Below are positions 49,033 through 59,390 of a DNA stretch of 64,000 nucleotides, in pieces; the first letter of the stretch is position 1, and each line of letters opens with the position of its first letter. The stretch is from Asaia bogorensis. Lineage in GTDB: Bacteria > Pseudomonadota > Alphaproteobacteria > Reyranellales > Reyranellaceae. The notes beneath the pieces were generated by a model that saw only the letters and a list, made by a program, of their open reading frames with translations, searched no databases and had not been told where the DNA came from. A program made the position numbers and the translations under genes. The stretch is taken from NCBI GenBank assembly GCA_945905835.1, contig CAMDQJ010000005.1:1-64000 (forward strand), read 5' to 3'.

Positions 49033-49231
49033 GGAGGCTCCGGGCGGACAACGCCGCTACGGGGCATAACGCCAGGAGCTTGTCCGGGTTGCCCGGTTCG
49101 ACCTCGGCAGGGACTGCAGCGGTATCATAGTACCGCATAGGGGGTCGGTCGGGAAATCGGGAAAAATGGCCTTAAATGCCGGTGGATCCACATTACCCGT
49201 TTCCCGATGCATCAGGAAAAGTCGGAAAACC

Positions 49232-49573
49232 CTAGGATCGGTGGGAAATACAGGATTGCGTCCAGCGCTCGCCGGCGTCGTTCTCGCGGGTGAAGACGTT
49301 GCTCTGGTGGTCGAGCGTGAAGCGGTCCCAGTCGACACGGCTGCCGCGCACCGCCATGGCCCTGGAGTCGGTGACGGTCATCACCAGCTTCTGCTGCTCC
49401 GATGGCCGCAGGATCTTGCCCGCCTTGTCGATCACGTCGACGGTCATGCGGTTGCCCGGGTAGTCGATCGTCAACAGGTGCTCGCCGCAGCGCAGTTGCG
49501 CCGGCTGCTGGGCGGCGGCAGCCGTGGCGACGAGCGCAAGCATGGCTGCCGCTCCCGCTTGCCGCAGTGTCAC
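49232..49573 (-). CDS. Hypothetical secreted protein
   Basis: Signal peptide MTLRQAGAAAMLALVATAAAAQQ. Confidence 0.55.
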   Translation of the reverse strand: MTLRQAGAAAMLALVATAAAAQQPAQLRCGEHLLTIDYPGNRMTVDVIDKAGKILRPSEQQKLVMTVTDSRAMAVRGSRVDWDRFTLDHQSNVFTRENDAGERWTQSCISHRS

Positions 49574-50775
49574 GCCACGACCTTGTCGTCGTGCAGCCTC
49601 GCGATCTCATGCGCCGGCAGGCCCAAGATGCCCGACAGGATCTCGTCGGTGTGCTGGCCGAGGGTCGGCGCGATGGTCGGCGGCTGGCGCGGCACGGCGC
49701 CGAACTGCAGCGGCGAGCCCGCGACGGGATAGCTGCCGATGCCGGGCTGCTCGAGGACCGTGAACAGCGGATTGTCGAGCACGGCGTCCTTGTCCGACAG
49801 CAGCTCGCGGAAGGTCTGGTAGGGCGCCCACAGCGCGCCGGCCTTCTTCAGGGTGACACCGATCTCCTCGGCGGTCTGCGCCGCCACCCACGGCTCGATC
49901 ACGGCGCAAAGCTCGGCGCGCGCGATCCAGCGGCCGGCATCGGTCTTGAGGTCGACGCCCTTCTCCCTGGCGATTTTGGCGAAGGCGTCGGAGAAGCTAC
50001 CGGCCGCAGCCAATGCATCGAGGTGGCGGTCGGAGAAGACGCAGATCATGACGAAGCGGCCGTCCTTCGTTTTGAAGTCGCGGCCGAAGGTACCGAAGAT
50101 CTCGTTGCCGTAGCGCGGCCGGTCGGTCTTGTTGACCGCGGCCTCACCCAGAAGGCCGAGCGCCGAGGTGACGGAAAGAGCCATGTCCTGCAGCGGCAGC
50201 ACGATCTTCTGGCCGTGGCCCGTCAGGCGACGGTGGCGCTCGGCGGCGAGAAGCGCGAGTGCGCCGGCATAGGCGGTCGCGAGGTCCCAGGGTGGCGCCA
50301 CGGCATTGACCGGGCCGTGGTGGCCGGCCGGGCCGGTGACCAGGGGAAAGCCGGTGCGGGCGCCGACCGTGTAGTCGACATGCGCCGAGCCGTCGCGGGC
50401 ACCGACGATATTGAGCGCGATCAGGTCGGCGCGCTTCTTCGCCAGCTCCTCGTAGGAGAGCCAGCCGCGCGCCGGCATGTTGGTGGTGAAGATGCCGGCG
50501 TTCTCGCCGGGCGCCGTAATCAGCGCCGTCAGCAGCTCGCGGCCCTTGGGGCTGCGCAGGTCGACGGCGATAGAGCGCTTGCCCTTGTTGAGGCCCGCCC
50601 AATAGATCGAACGGCCCTCTTTCGTGATCGGCCAGCGGTCGTTGTCGAGGCCGCCCTGGATGTCGTCGAAGCGGATCACGTCGGCGCCCATCTGTGCGAG
50701 CGTCATGCCGCCCAGGGGCGCGGCAATGAAGGCCGAGCCCTCGACGATGCGAAGGCCGGCAAGAATGCCAGTCAT
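49570..50775 (-). CDS. CaiB/BaiF CoA-transferase family protein
   Basis: LAGLRIVEGSAFIAAPLGGMTLAQMGADVIRFD; LNKGKRSIAVDLRSPKGREL. Confidence 0.9.
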   Translation of the reverse strand: MTGILAGLRIVEGSAFIAAPLGGMTLAQMGADVIRFDDIQGGLDNDRWPITKEGRSIYWAGLNKGKRSIAVDLRSPKGRELLTALITAPGENAGIFTTNMPARGWLSYEELAKKRADLIALNIVGARDGSAHVDYTVGARTGFPLVTGPAGHHGPVNAVAPPWDLATAYAGALALLAAERHRRLTGHGQKIVLPLQDMALSVTSALGLLGEAAVNKTDRPRYGNEIFGTFGRDFKTKDGRFVMICVFSDRHLDALAAAGSFSDAFAKIAREKGVDLKTDAGRWIARAELCAVIEPWVAAQTAEEIGVTLKKAGALWAPYQTFRELLSDKDAVLDNPLFTVLEQPGIGSYPVAGSPLQFGAVPRQPPTIAPTLGQHTDEILSGILGLPAHEIARLHDDKVVA

Positions 50776-50806
50776 GTTGCGTTTCCCGTTGTTTGTCTTC
50801 TTGGCT

Positions 50807-51949
50807 TTACGCTTTTTCGCCGGAGGCCTTTCGGTCGGGCAGGTTGTTCTTGCGCTTGTCGAGCCACCAGCCGTATTCCGGCGTCCACATCTCGAAGTCG
50901 CCGTCGCAGCCCAGTTCCTGCGCCGCATGCAGCGCCCAGAACGGATCGTAGAGCGCCTGGCGGCCGATCGCGATCAGGTCGGCGTCGCCCGACTGCAGGA
51001 TCGCCTCGGCCTGCGGGCCGTCGAGGATCAGGCCGACCGCCATGGTCGGGATATCCGCGCCCTTCTTGATCGCCGCGGCAAACGGCACCTGGAAACCCAG
51101 GCTGCGCTTGACCGGCAGCGCTGTCGAAAGCCCGGTGAGACCGCCCGAGGAGGTGTCGATGACGTCGACGCCAATCGCCTTCAGCTCCTTGGCAAAGGCC
51201 ACCGTATCCTCGACGTCCCAGCCGCCGGCGCCGTCGACCGCCGAGACGCGGATGAACATCGGCTTGTGCTCAGGCCAGTTGGTGCGCACCGCCTTGGCGG
51301 CGGCGAGCGGAAAGCGCATGCGGCCGGCGCGATCGCCGCCATACTGGTCGTTGCGCGTGTTGCTGATCGGCGAGAGGAACTGTGCCAGCAGGTAGCCGTG
51401 CGCGCCATGAATCTCGATGATGTCGTAACCCGCCGCATCGGCGCGCCGTGCCGCCTGGCCGAATTTCGTCACCAGCTCGGCTAGGTCGGCCTCGCTCAAC
51501 TGCTTGGGCGTCGGATAGCCGTCGCCGGCCGGCAGCGCCGACGGTCCGACGACCTCCCAGCGCTTCCAGCCCGCATCCCTGGGTCCCAGCTCGCCCGGCT
51601 TGTCGAAGGAGCGCGGCGTGCTGCCCTTGCGGCCGGAATGGGTGATCTGGGTGGCGGCGACCGCGCCCTCCTGCTTGAGAAAGCGCACCAGGCGCTTGTG
51701 GCCCTCGATCTGGCCGTCGTCCCACATGCCGAGGTCGCCTTGGGTCACGCGTCCGCGCGGCTCGACGGCGCAATTCTCGGTGAAGACGATGCCGAACTTG
51801 CCGATCGCGAACTTGCCGAGATGCACCATGTGATAGTCGTTCACCAGCCCGTCGGTGGCACGGTACTGCACCATGGGCGAGACCACGGCGCGGTTGGGCG
51901 CGGTGACGCCGCGCATCTTGAACGGCGAGAAGAGAAGCGGCTTTTGCAA
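50807..51949 (-). CDS. NADH:flavin oxidoreductase (OYE family, YqjM/NamA-like)
   Basis: PNRAVVSPMVQYRATDGLVNDYHMVHLGKFAIG; EIHGAHGYLLAQFLSPISNTRNDQYGG; probable TTG start. Confidence 0.9.
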   Translation of the reverse strand: MQKPLLFSPFKMRGVTAPNRAVVSPMVQYRATDGLVNDYHMVHLGKFAIGKFGIVFTENCAVEPRGRVTQGDLGMWDDGQIEGHKRLVRFLKQEGAVAATQITHSGRKGSTPRSFDKPGELGPRDAGWKRWEVVGPSALPAGDGYPTPKQLSEADLAELVTKFGQAARRADAAGYDIIEIHGAHGYLLAQFLSPISNTRNDQYGGDRAGRMRFPLAAAKAVRTNWPEHKPMFIRVSAVDGAGGWDVEDTVAFAKELKAIGVDVIDTSSGGLTGLSTALPVKRSLGFQVPFAAAIKKGADIPTMAVGLILDGPQAEAILQSGDADLIAIGRQALYDPFWALHAAQELGCDGDFEMWTPEYGWWLDKRKNNLPDRKASGEKA

Positions 51950-52027
51950 AGGTCTTACTCCGGGACGGGATGGCTGGTGTGGCCGCGAGCATAGACCGAC
52001 CGGGCAGCCTGGGCCTATCCTTCCCTG

Positions 52028-53734
52028 ATGTTTGACCTCGTCATCCGAAACGGAACCGTGATCGACGGCTCGGGCAGCCCGCGCCGGGTCGCCGATGTTG
52101 CTGTGCAGGGCGGCAGGATCGCCGCCGTCGGCCCAGGCCTCGGCGCCGGCCGGCGCGAGATCGACGCCGCGGGCCTGATCGTGGCGCCGGGCTTCGTCGA
52201 CATCCACACGCACTACGACGGCCAGGCGACCTGGGATCCTTTCGTCACGCCCTCGTCGTGGCACGGCGTCACCACCACGGTGTTCGGCAATTGCGGCGTC
52301 GGCTTCGCGCCGGTGCGGCCGGGCAAGTCGGGCTACCTGATCAACCTGATGGAAGGCGTCGAGGACATTCCCGGCACCGTCCTGAGCGAAGGCGTGAAGT
52401 TCGACTGGGAGTCCTTCCCCGATTACCTCGATGCACTCGCCTCGATGAACCGCGCCGTCGACGTGGCCGCGCAACTGCCGCACGGCGCGCTGCGCTTCTA
52501 CGTCATGGGCGAGCGCGGCGCCGATCATGACGAGGTGCCGAGCGAAGGCGAGATCGAAGAGATGGCGCGGCTGGCCGAGGAGGCGCTACGCGCCGGCGCC
52601 ATGGGCGTGACGACCTCGCGCACCGTCAAGCACAAGGCCCGCGACGGCCGCTTCACGCCCTCGCTCAGCGCCCGCAACGCAGAGCTGCTCGGCCTGGCGG
52701 AAGGCATGAAACGAGCCGGGCGCGGCGTGCTGCAGGTCAATTCGGATTTCGGCCCCGGCGAGTTCGAGGCGCTGGCTGCAGCGGCGGCCTTCGCCGGCCG
52801 GCCGCTCTCCTGCCTCTTGGTCCAAGTCGACGCCCAGCCCAAGCTATGGCGCGAAACGCTCGACCAGATCCACGCCGTGCGCAAATCGGGGCGCGCCGCC
52901 AACGCCCAGGTCGGCTCGCGGCCGATCGGCGTCATCATGGGCCTCGAGACCACGGTGCATCCCTTCGCCGGCCATCCCGCCTGGCTGGAGATGCGCGCGC
53001 TGTCGCCGGCCGAACGCTACGCGCGACTCAAGAGCGATCCGGCGCTGCGCCAGCGCCTGCTGACGGCACCGGCCGACGCAGGCCCCCGCCAGTTCATGTC
53101 AGAGTCGTTCCACAAGATGTTCCCGATCGGCGACAGGCCCGACTACGAGCCCGATACGAAAAACTCCATCGCCGAGATGGCCAAGCGCAGCGGCCGCACG
53201 CCGGCCGATGTCGCGCTTGAGGAGATGATGGCGCGCGACGGCAAGGGCCTGATGATGCTGCCGTTCGAGAACTACGCCTATGGCAGCCTCGACGTGGTGC
53301 ACGAGATGATCACCGATCCCGCGACGGTGCTGGGCGTGGCCGATGGCGGCGCCCATGTCGGCGTGATCTGCGATGCCTCCTCGCCGACCTCGCTGCTCAC
53401 CCTGTGGGGCCGCGACCGCACGCGCGGGCCGAAGCTGCCGCTGGAATTTCTGGTCGCCAAGCAGACACGCGGCACCGCCGAGGCCTATGGCCTTTTGGAC
53501 CGCGGCCTGATCGCGCCCGGCCACAAGGCCGACATCAACATCATCGACTTCGAGGCGCTCGCCGTGCGCCGGCCCGAGGTCATCTACGACCTGCCGGCCG
53601 GCGGCGGCCGCCTGATCCAGCGCGCCAACGGCTACAAGCACACCTTCGTGGCCGGTGTTGAGACGATGCGGGATGGTGAATTGACCGGCGAACGGCCGGG
53701 CCGGCTCGTGCGAGGCGCCCAGACCGCGGGCTAG
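52028..53734 (+). CDS. Amidohydrolase family / N-acyl-D-amino-acid deacylase-like
   Basis: FDLVIRNGTVIDGSGSPRRVADVAVQGGRIAAVGP; APGFVDIHTHYDGQATWDP. Confidence 0.9.
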   Translation: MFDLVIRNGTVIDGSGSPRRVADVAVQGGRIAAVGPGLGAGRREIDAAGLIVAPGFVDIHTHYDGQATWDPFVTPSSWHGVTTTVFGNCGVGFAPVRPGKSGYLINLMEGVEDIPGTVLSEGVKFDWESFPDYLDALASMNRAVDVAAQLPHGALRFYVMGERGADHDEVPSEGEIEEMARLAEEALRAGAMGVTTSRTVKHKARDGRFTPSLSARNAELLGLAEGMKRAGRGVLQVNSDFGPGEFEALAAAAAFAGRPLSCLLVQVDAQPKLWRETLDQIHAVRKSGRAANAQVGSRPIGVIMGLETTVHPFAGHPAWLEMRALSPAERYARLKSDPALRQRLLTAPADAGPRQFMSESFHKMFPIGDRPDYEPDTKNSIAEMAKRSGRTPADVALEEMMARDGKGLMMLPFENYAYGSLDVVHEMITDPATVLGVADGGAHVGVICDASSPTSLLTLWGRDRTRGPKLPLEFLVAKQTRGTAEAYGLLDRGLIAPGHKADINIIDFEALAVRRPEVIYDLPAGGGRLIQRANGYKHTFVAGVETMRDGELTGERPGRLVRGAQTAG

Positions 53735-54426
53735 ACGGTCATGTGACCGCGAACGGCCTCGGTATCGAAGGTCTCGCGGGTACCGGACATCACGATCTCG
53801 CCACGGTCCATCACCGAGAAATCGTCGGCCAGCTCATGGGCGAAGTCGAGATACTGCTCGACCAGCAGGATCGCCATGTCGCCGCGCTGGCGCAGGAAGG
53901 AAATGGCGCGGCCGATATCCTTGATCACCGAGGGCTGGATACCCTCGGTCGGCTCGTCGAGCACCAGCAGCTTGGGCCGCATGGTGAGCGCGCGACCGAT
54001 CGCGAGCTGCTGCTGCTGGCCGCCCGACAGATCGCCGCCACGGCGCTTCAGCATCGAATCGAGCACCGGGAAGAGCTCGAAGACCTCGTCGGGGATCTTC
54101 TGCTGGTCGCGCTTGACCGGTGCGAAACCGGTTTCGAGGTTTTCCTTCACCGTCAGCAGCGGAAAGATCTCACGGCCCTGCGGTACCAGCGCGACGCCAC
54201 GGCGGGCGCGCTCGTAGGCCGGCATTTTCGACACCTCCGTGCCGTCGAGCTCGATCGAGCCCGAGGCGATCGGCTGCAGGCCGCAGATGGCGCGCAGCAG
54301 GCTGGTCTTGCCGACGCCGTTGCGTCCGAGCAGACAGGTCACCTTGCCGATGGCAGCGGAAATCGAGACCGAACGCACAGCTTGGGCGGCACCGTAGAAG
54401 AGATCGACACTCTTGACCGCGAGCAT
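53731..54426 (-). CDS. urtE: Urea ABC transporter ATP-binding subunit UrtE
   Basis: LLGRNGVGKTSLLRAICGLQ; LSGGQQQQLAIGRALTMRPKLLVLDEPTEGIQPSVI. Confidence 0.93.
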   Translation of the reverse strand: MLAVKSVDLFYGAAQAVRSVSISAAIGKVTCLLGRNGVGKTSLLRAICGLQPIASGSIELDGTEVSKMPAYERARRGVALVPQGREIFPLLTVKENLETGFAPVKRDQQKIPDEVFELFPVLDSMLKRRGGDLSGGQQQQLAIGRALTMRPKLLVLDEPTEGIQPSVIKDIGRAISFLRQRGDMAILLVEQYLDFAHELADDFSVMDRGEIVMSGTRETFDTEAVRGHMTV

Positions 54427-54429
54427 CGC

Positions 54430-55172
<743 letters not shown>

Positions 55173-55176
<4 letters not shown>

Positions 55177-56276
55177 GCCGGCCTCGTCCTGCGGGCCTGT
55201 ATCTGGGCCCACAACCCGGTGACGCCCTTGGGCAGGAACAGCGTGACGGCGATGAACAGCGCACCCAAGGCGAACAGCCAGACCTCCGGCAACGCGCCGG
55301 TGAGGTAGGTCTTGCCGAAATTGACGATGAAGGCGCCGATCACCGGTCCGATCAGCGTACCACGGCCGCCGACGGCGACCCACAGCACCGCCTCGATCGA
55401 GTTGCCCGGCGCGAATTCGCTGGGATTGATGATGCCGACCTGCGGCACGTAGAGGGCGCCGGCAACGCCGGCCATCGCGGCGGACAGCACGAAGACAAAG
55501 AGCTTGTAACCCTCGACGCGGTAGCCGAGGAAGCGCATGCGGCTTTCGGCATCGCGCACGGCGGTCAGCGCCTTGCCGAAGCGCGAGCCGACGACGGCGG
55601 CGGCGATAACCAGCCCGATGGCCAGCGCCAGCGCCGAGGCAAAGCACAGCACCTGGCGCGTGCCGTCGGCTTGCACGGAGAAGCCCAGTATGTCCTTGAA
55701 GTCGGTCATGCCGTTGTTGCCGCCCAGCCCCATGTCGTTGCGGAAGAACGCGAGCATGAGGGCCACGGTCATCGCCTGGGTGATGATCGAAAGATAGACG
55801 CCGGTGACGCGGCTGCGGAAGGCGAACCAGCCAAGCGCCAGGGCGAGCAGGCTCGGCACCAGCAACACCATGATCATGGCGAACCAGAAATGGTCGAAGC
55901 CGTGCCAGAACCACGGCAGTTCCTTGTAGTTCAGGAACACCATGAAGTCGGGCAGGATCGGGTTGCCGTAGACGCCGCGGCTGCCGATCTGGCGCATCAG
56001 GTACATGCCCATGCAGTAGCCGCCGAGCGCGAAGAAAGCGCTGTGGCCGAGCGAAAGGATGCCGCAATAACCCCAGACGAGGTCGACGGCGATCGCCAGC
56101 AAGGCAAAGCAGAGATACTTACCGACGAGCTGCAGCACCCAGGTCGGGACGTGGAAAGTGCTGCCTACGGGCGTGAGCATGTTGAGCAGCGGCAGCACGA
56201 TGCCGATGGCCAGCACCAGCAGCACGAACAGCCGCAGCTTGCGGTCCATGCCCTGCAGGAAGAACGTCGTGATCAT
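55173..56276 (-). CDS. urtC: Urea ABC transporter permease UrtC
   Basis: YLCFALLAIAVDLVWGYCGILSLGHSAFFALGGYCMGMYLM. Confidence 0.93.
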
Positions 56277-57889
56277 TCGACCGAGCGTCCCTTGAGCGCA
56301 AAGAGACCGCGCGGCCGGCGCTGAATGAACAAGATGATGAAGACCAGCACCAGGATCTTGCCGAGCACGGCGCCGGCATAGGGCTCGAGGAACTTGTTCA
56401 CGACGCCCAGGGTTAGCGCGCCGAGCAGCGTGCCGAAGAGATTACCGACGCCGCCGAACACCACGACCATGAAGGAATCGATAATGTAGCCTTGGCCCAG
56501 ATTGGGGCTGACATTGTCGATCTGGCTCAGCGCCACGCCGGCCAGGCCCGCGATGCCCGAGCCGAGACCGAAGGTGAGCGCATCGACGCGCGGCGTGCGG
56601 ATGCCCATGGCCGAGGCCATCGGCCGGTTCTGCGTCACGGCGCGCATGTGCAGGCCAAGCGACGTCTTGCGCAGCAGCAGGATCAGCGAGGCGAACACGA
56701 TCAGCGAGAACACGACGATCCAGAGGCGGCCGTAGGTGACGTTGATATTGCCGAGCTGAAAGGCGCCCGACATCCACGACGGTGCGCCGACCTCGCGGTT
56801 CGACGAGCCGAAGATCGAGCGGACGGCCTGCTGCAGCACCAGCGACAGGCCCCAGGTGGCAAGCAGCGTGTCGAGCGGCCGGCCGTAGAGGAAGCGGATG
56901 ATGCCGCGCTCGATGGCGACGCCGACGGCGCCCGCCACCAGGAAGGCAAGCGGCAGCGCGATGATCACCGAGGCGTCGAACAAATGCGGGAAACGGGTGC
57001 GGATGATCTCCTGCACGGCGAAGGTCGTGTAGGCACCCAGCATCACCATCTCGCCATGCGCCATGTTGATGACGCCCATGGTGCCGAAGGTGATGGCAAG
57101 GCCGATGGCGGCGAGCAGCAGAACGGAGCCCAGCGAGATGCCGTACCAGACGTTTTGCGCGGCTTCCCAGGCGCCGAGCGTCTGGCGCACCGCGTTGGCG
57201 GCGGTTGCGGCGGCGGCCTTGACCTCGCCGTCGGGCGAGGCCGTGGCAACGGCCTGCAGCACGCCCAGCGACTCGCGGTCGGCGCGCTCGCGCACCAGGG
57301 CGATGGCCTCGAGCTTCTGTGCCGGCGTCGATTCCGCCGAGGCGAGCACGATGGCGGCGCGTGCCTCGCTCATCGAGCGCTTGATGCGCAGGTCCTTCTC
57401 CGAGGCCAGCGCCAGGTCGAGCGCGGCCAGCGCCGTCGAATCGCGGCGCTTGAAGAGGGCATCGGCGGCGTCGCGGCGGATGCGCGGATCGGGGCTCATC
57501 AAAGTGAGCGAGCCGACGGCAGCCTCGATGATGCCGCGCAGGCGGTTGTTGACGCGCACGCGGTCGAGCTCGGCCTCGCTGCCGCTGCCGGCGGCCTTGC
57601 CGGTGATCGCCTCGGTGAGGGAAAGCTGGTTGCCGTCGGTCTTGCCGATGACGACTGAATTCTCGGATTTGCGGACATAGAGCTGGCCCGCCGCCAGCGC
57701 TTCGAGAATGGGCGCGGCGCGGGCATCGCCCGAGGTCGCGAGTGCGCCCACTGCGGTCTCGCGATCGCCGAAGCTGCCGGTCGTGAGGTTGCCGACGAGG
57801 CCGGCCAAGTCTGCGGCCATTGCCGTGCCGGCAAGCAACAGGGATGCCAGCGCCGACAGCAGGGTCGCGAGCGGACGCGAAAATGACAT
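56273..57889 (-). CDS. urtB: Urea ABC transporter permease UrtB
   Basis: Periplasmic HEAT-like N-terminus plus LivH-like permease (INMAHGEMVMLGAYTTFAVQE). Confidence 0.93.
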   Translation of the reverse strand: MSFSRPLATLLSALASLLLAGTAMAADLAGLVGNLTTGSFGDRETAVGALATSGDARAAPILEALAAGQLYVRKSENSVVIGKTDGNQLSLTEAITGKAAGSGSEAELDRVRVNNRLRGIIEAAVGSLTLMSPDPRIRRDAADALFKRRDSTALAALDLALASEKDLRIKRSMSEARAAIVLASAESTPAQKLEAIALVRERADRESLGVLQAVATASPDGEVKAAAATAANAVRQTLGAWEAAQNVWYGISLGSVLLLAAIGLAITFGTMGVINMAHGEMVMLGAYTTFAVQEIIRTRFPHLFDASVIIALPLAFLVAGAVGVAIERGIIRFLYGRPLDTLLATWGLSLVLQQAVRSIFGSSNREVGAPSWMSGAFQLGNINVTYGRLWIVVFSLIVFASLILLLRKTSLGLHMRAVTQNRPMASAMGIRTPRVDALTFGLGSGIAGLAGVALSQIDNVSPNLGQGYIIDSFMVVVFGGVGNLFGTLLGALTLGVVNKFLEPYAGAVLGKILVLVFIILFIQRRPRGLFALKGRSVE

Positions 57890-57918
57890 GGCTTGAGGAT
57901 TAACCCGGAGACGAGAAC

Positions 57919-57940
57919 GGGGCGACTCGAAAGTCGCCCC
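57919..57940 (-). other. Intercistronic urtA-urtB hairpin with UUCG tetraloop
   Basis: Minus-strand RNA GGGGCGACU-UUCG-AGUCGCCCC, 9-bp perfect stem. Confidence 0.8.
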
Positions 57941-57986
57941 GCCCCTGTGAGTCGCTGAGCTTGAGTTTAACGGATGTCGGGTTGGG

Positions 57987-59279
57987 CTACTTGCCCTTGC
58001 CGCCGCACTTGCCCGTGGCAACGTTGAAGTTGCCGCAGTTCATCGGCTTGCGCCAATCCGCGATCAGGTCCTTGGAGTCGGGCAGGAAGTCCGACCACTC
58101 GTCGCCGACGACCAGACCCGAGGTCTGCCAGACGGTGTCGAACTGGCCGTTGCCCTGGATCTCGCCGATCAGCACCGGCTTGGTGATGTGGTGGTTCGGC
58201 ATCATCGTCGAGTAGCCGCCCGAGAGGTTCGGGACGGACACGCCGATGATCGAGTCGATGACCGCGTCGGCGTCGACCGTACCGGCCTTCTTGACCGCTT
58301 CGACCCACATGTTGAAGCCGATCACGTGCGCTTCCATCGGATCGTTGGTCACGCGCTTCGGGTTCTTGGTGAAGGTCTGCCAGGTCTTGATGAAGGCGTC
58401 GTTGGTCGGGTTCTTGACCGACTGGAAGTAGTTCCAGGCGGCGAGGTGGCCGATCAGCGGCTTGGTGTCGATGCCGGCGAGCTCTTCCTCACCGACCGAG
58501 AAAGCGATGACCGGGATGTCCTTGGCCTTGATGCCCTGGTTGCCGAGCTCCTTGTAGAACGGGACGTTGGCGTCGCCGTTGATGGTCGAGACGACGGCGG
58601 TCTTCTTGCCGGCCGAGCCGAACTTCTTGATGTCGGCGACGATCGACTGCCAGTCGGAGTGACCGAACGGCGTGTAGTTGATCAGGATATCTTCCTGCTT
58701 CACGCCCTTGCCCTTGAGGTAGGCCTCGAGGATCTTGTTGGTCGTGCGCGGATAGACGTAGTCGGTGCCGGCCAGAACCCAGCGCTGCACCTTCTCGTTG
58801 GCCATCAGGTAATCCACGGCCGGGATCGCCTGCTGGTTCGGCGCGGCGCCCGTGTAGAACACGTTGCGCTGGCTCTCTTCGCCCTCGTACTGCACCGGAT
58901 AGAACAGCAGGCTGTTCAGCTCCTCGAACACCGGCAGCACCGACTTGCGGCTGACCGAGGTCCAGCAACCGAACACCGCGACGACCTTCTCCTTCTGGAT
59001 CAGCTCGCGCGCCTTTTCGGCAAACAGCGGCCAGTTCGACGCCGGATCGACGACCACGGCTTCGAGCTTGCGGCCGAGAACACCGCCCTTCTTGTTCTGC
59101 TCTTCGATCAGCATCAGCATGACGTCCTTCAGGGTCGTCTCGCTGATCGCCATCGTGCCCGACAGCGAATGCAGGATGCCGATCTTGATCGGCGCTCCCT
59201 GCGCGAACACGCTGGTCGCGGCGCCGGCCACCAGGCCAGCGGCGACGAGACCCGTCCGCATCATTGTTCCCAACTTCAT
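57987..59279 (-). CDS. urtA: Urea ABC transporter substrate-binding protein UrtA
   Basis: IKIGILHSLSGTMAISETTLKDVMLMLIEEQNKKGGVLGRKLEAVVVDPASNWPLFAEKARELI. Confidence 0.95.
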   Translation of the reverse strand: MKLGTMMRTGLVAAGLVAGAATSVFAQGAPIKIGILHSLSGTMAISETTLKDVMLMLIEEQNKKGGVLGRKLEAVVVDPASNWPLFAEKARELIQKEKVVAVFGCWTSVSRKSVLPVFEELNSLLFYPVQYEGEESQRNVFYTGAAPNQQAIPAVDYLMANEKVQRWVLAGTDYVYPRTTNKILEAYLKGKGVKQEDILINYTPFGHSDWQSIVADIKKFGSAGKKTAVVSTINGDANVPFYKELGNQGIKAKDIPVIAFSVGEEELAGIDTKPLIGHLAAWNYFQSVKNPTNDAFIKTWQTFTKNPKRVTNDPMEAHVIGFNMWVEAVKKAGTVDADAVIDSIIGVSVPNLSGGYSTMMPNHHITKPVLIGEIQGNGQFDTVWQTSGLVVGDEWSDFLPDSKDLIADWRKPMNCGNFNVATGKCGGKGK

Positions 59280-59326
59280 TCCCGCTCTCCTTGATTAAGA
59301 CGGAAGCCCCCGTCGGAGTGCAAGGA

Positions 59327-59342
59327 AGCGAGAAGCGTGCCA
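59327..59342 (-). promoter_or_regulatory. Putative sigma-54 (-24/-12) promoter upstream of urtA
   Basis: Minus strand TGGCACG-CTTC-TCGCT versus consensus TGGCACR-N4-TTGCW; invariant GG and GC at correct spacing, one mismatch. Confidence 0.6.
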
Positions 59343-59345
59343 AGT

Positions 59346-59378
59346 GCCTCGGAGGCCCGTGGATAAAGACTCCGAGGC
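59346..59378 (-). terminator. Inverted repeat downstream of hupE (terminator-like stem-loop or operator)
   Basis: GCCTCGGAG N15 CTCCGAGGC perfect 9-bp arms. Confidence 0.5.
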
Positions 59379-59390
59379 CTGCCGGAAAGC

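Noticed and set aside
56950-57889. Long N-terminal region of UrtB as a novel fusion domain
   Set aside because: A periplasmic HEAT-like N-terminal domain is a normal feature of UrtB
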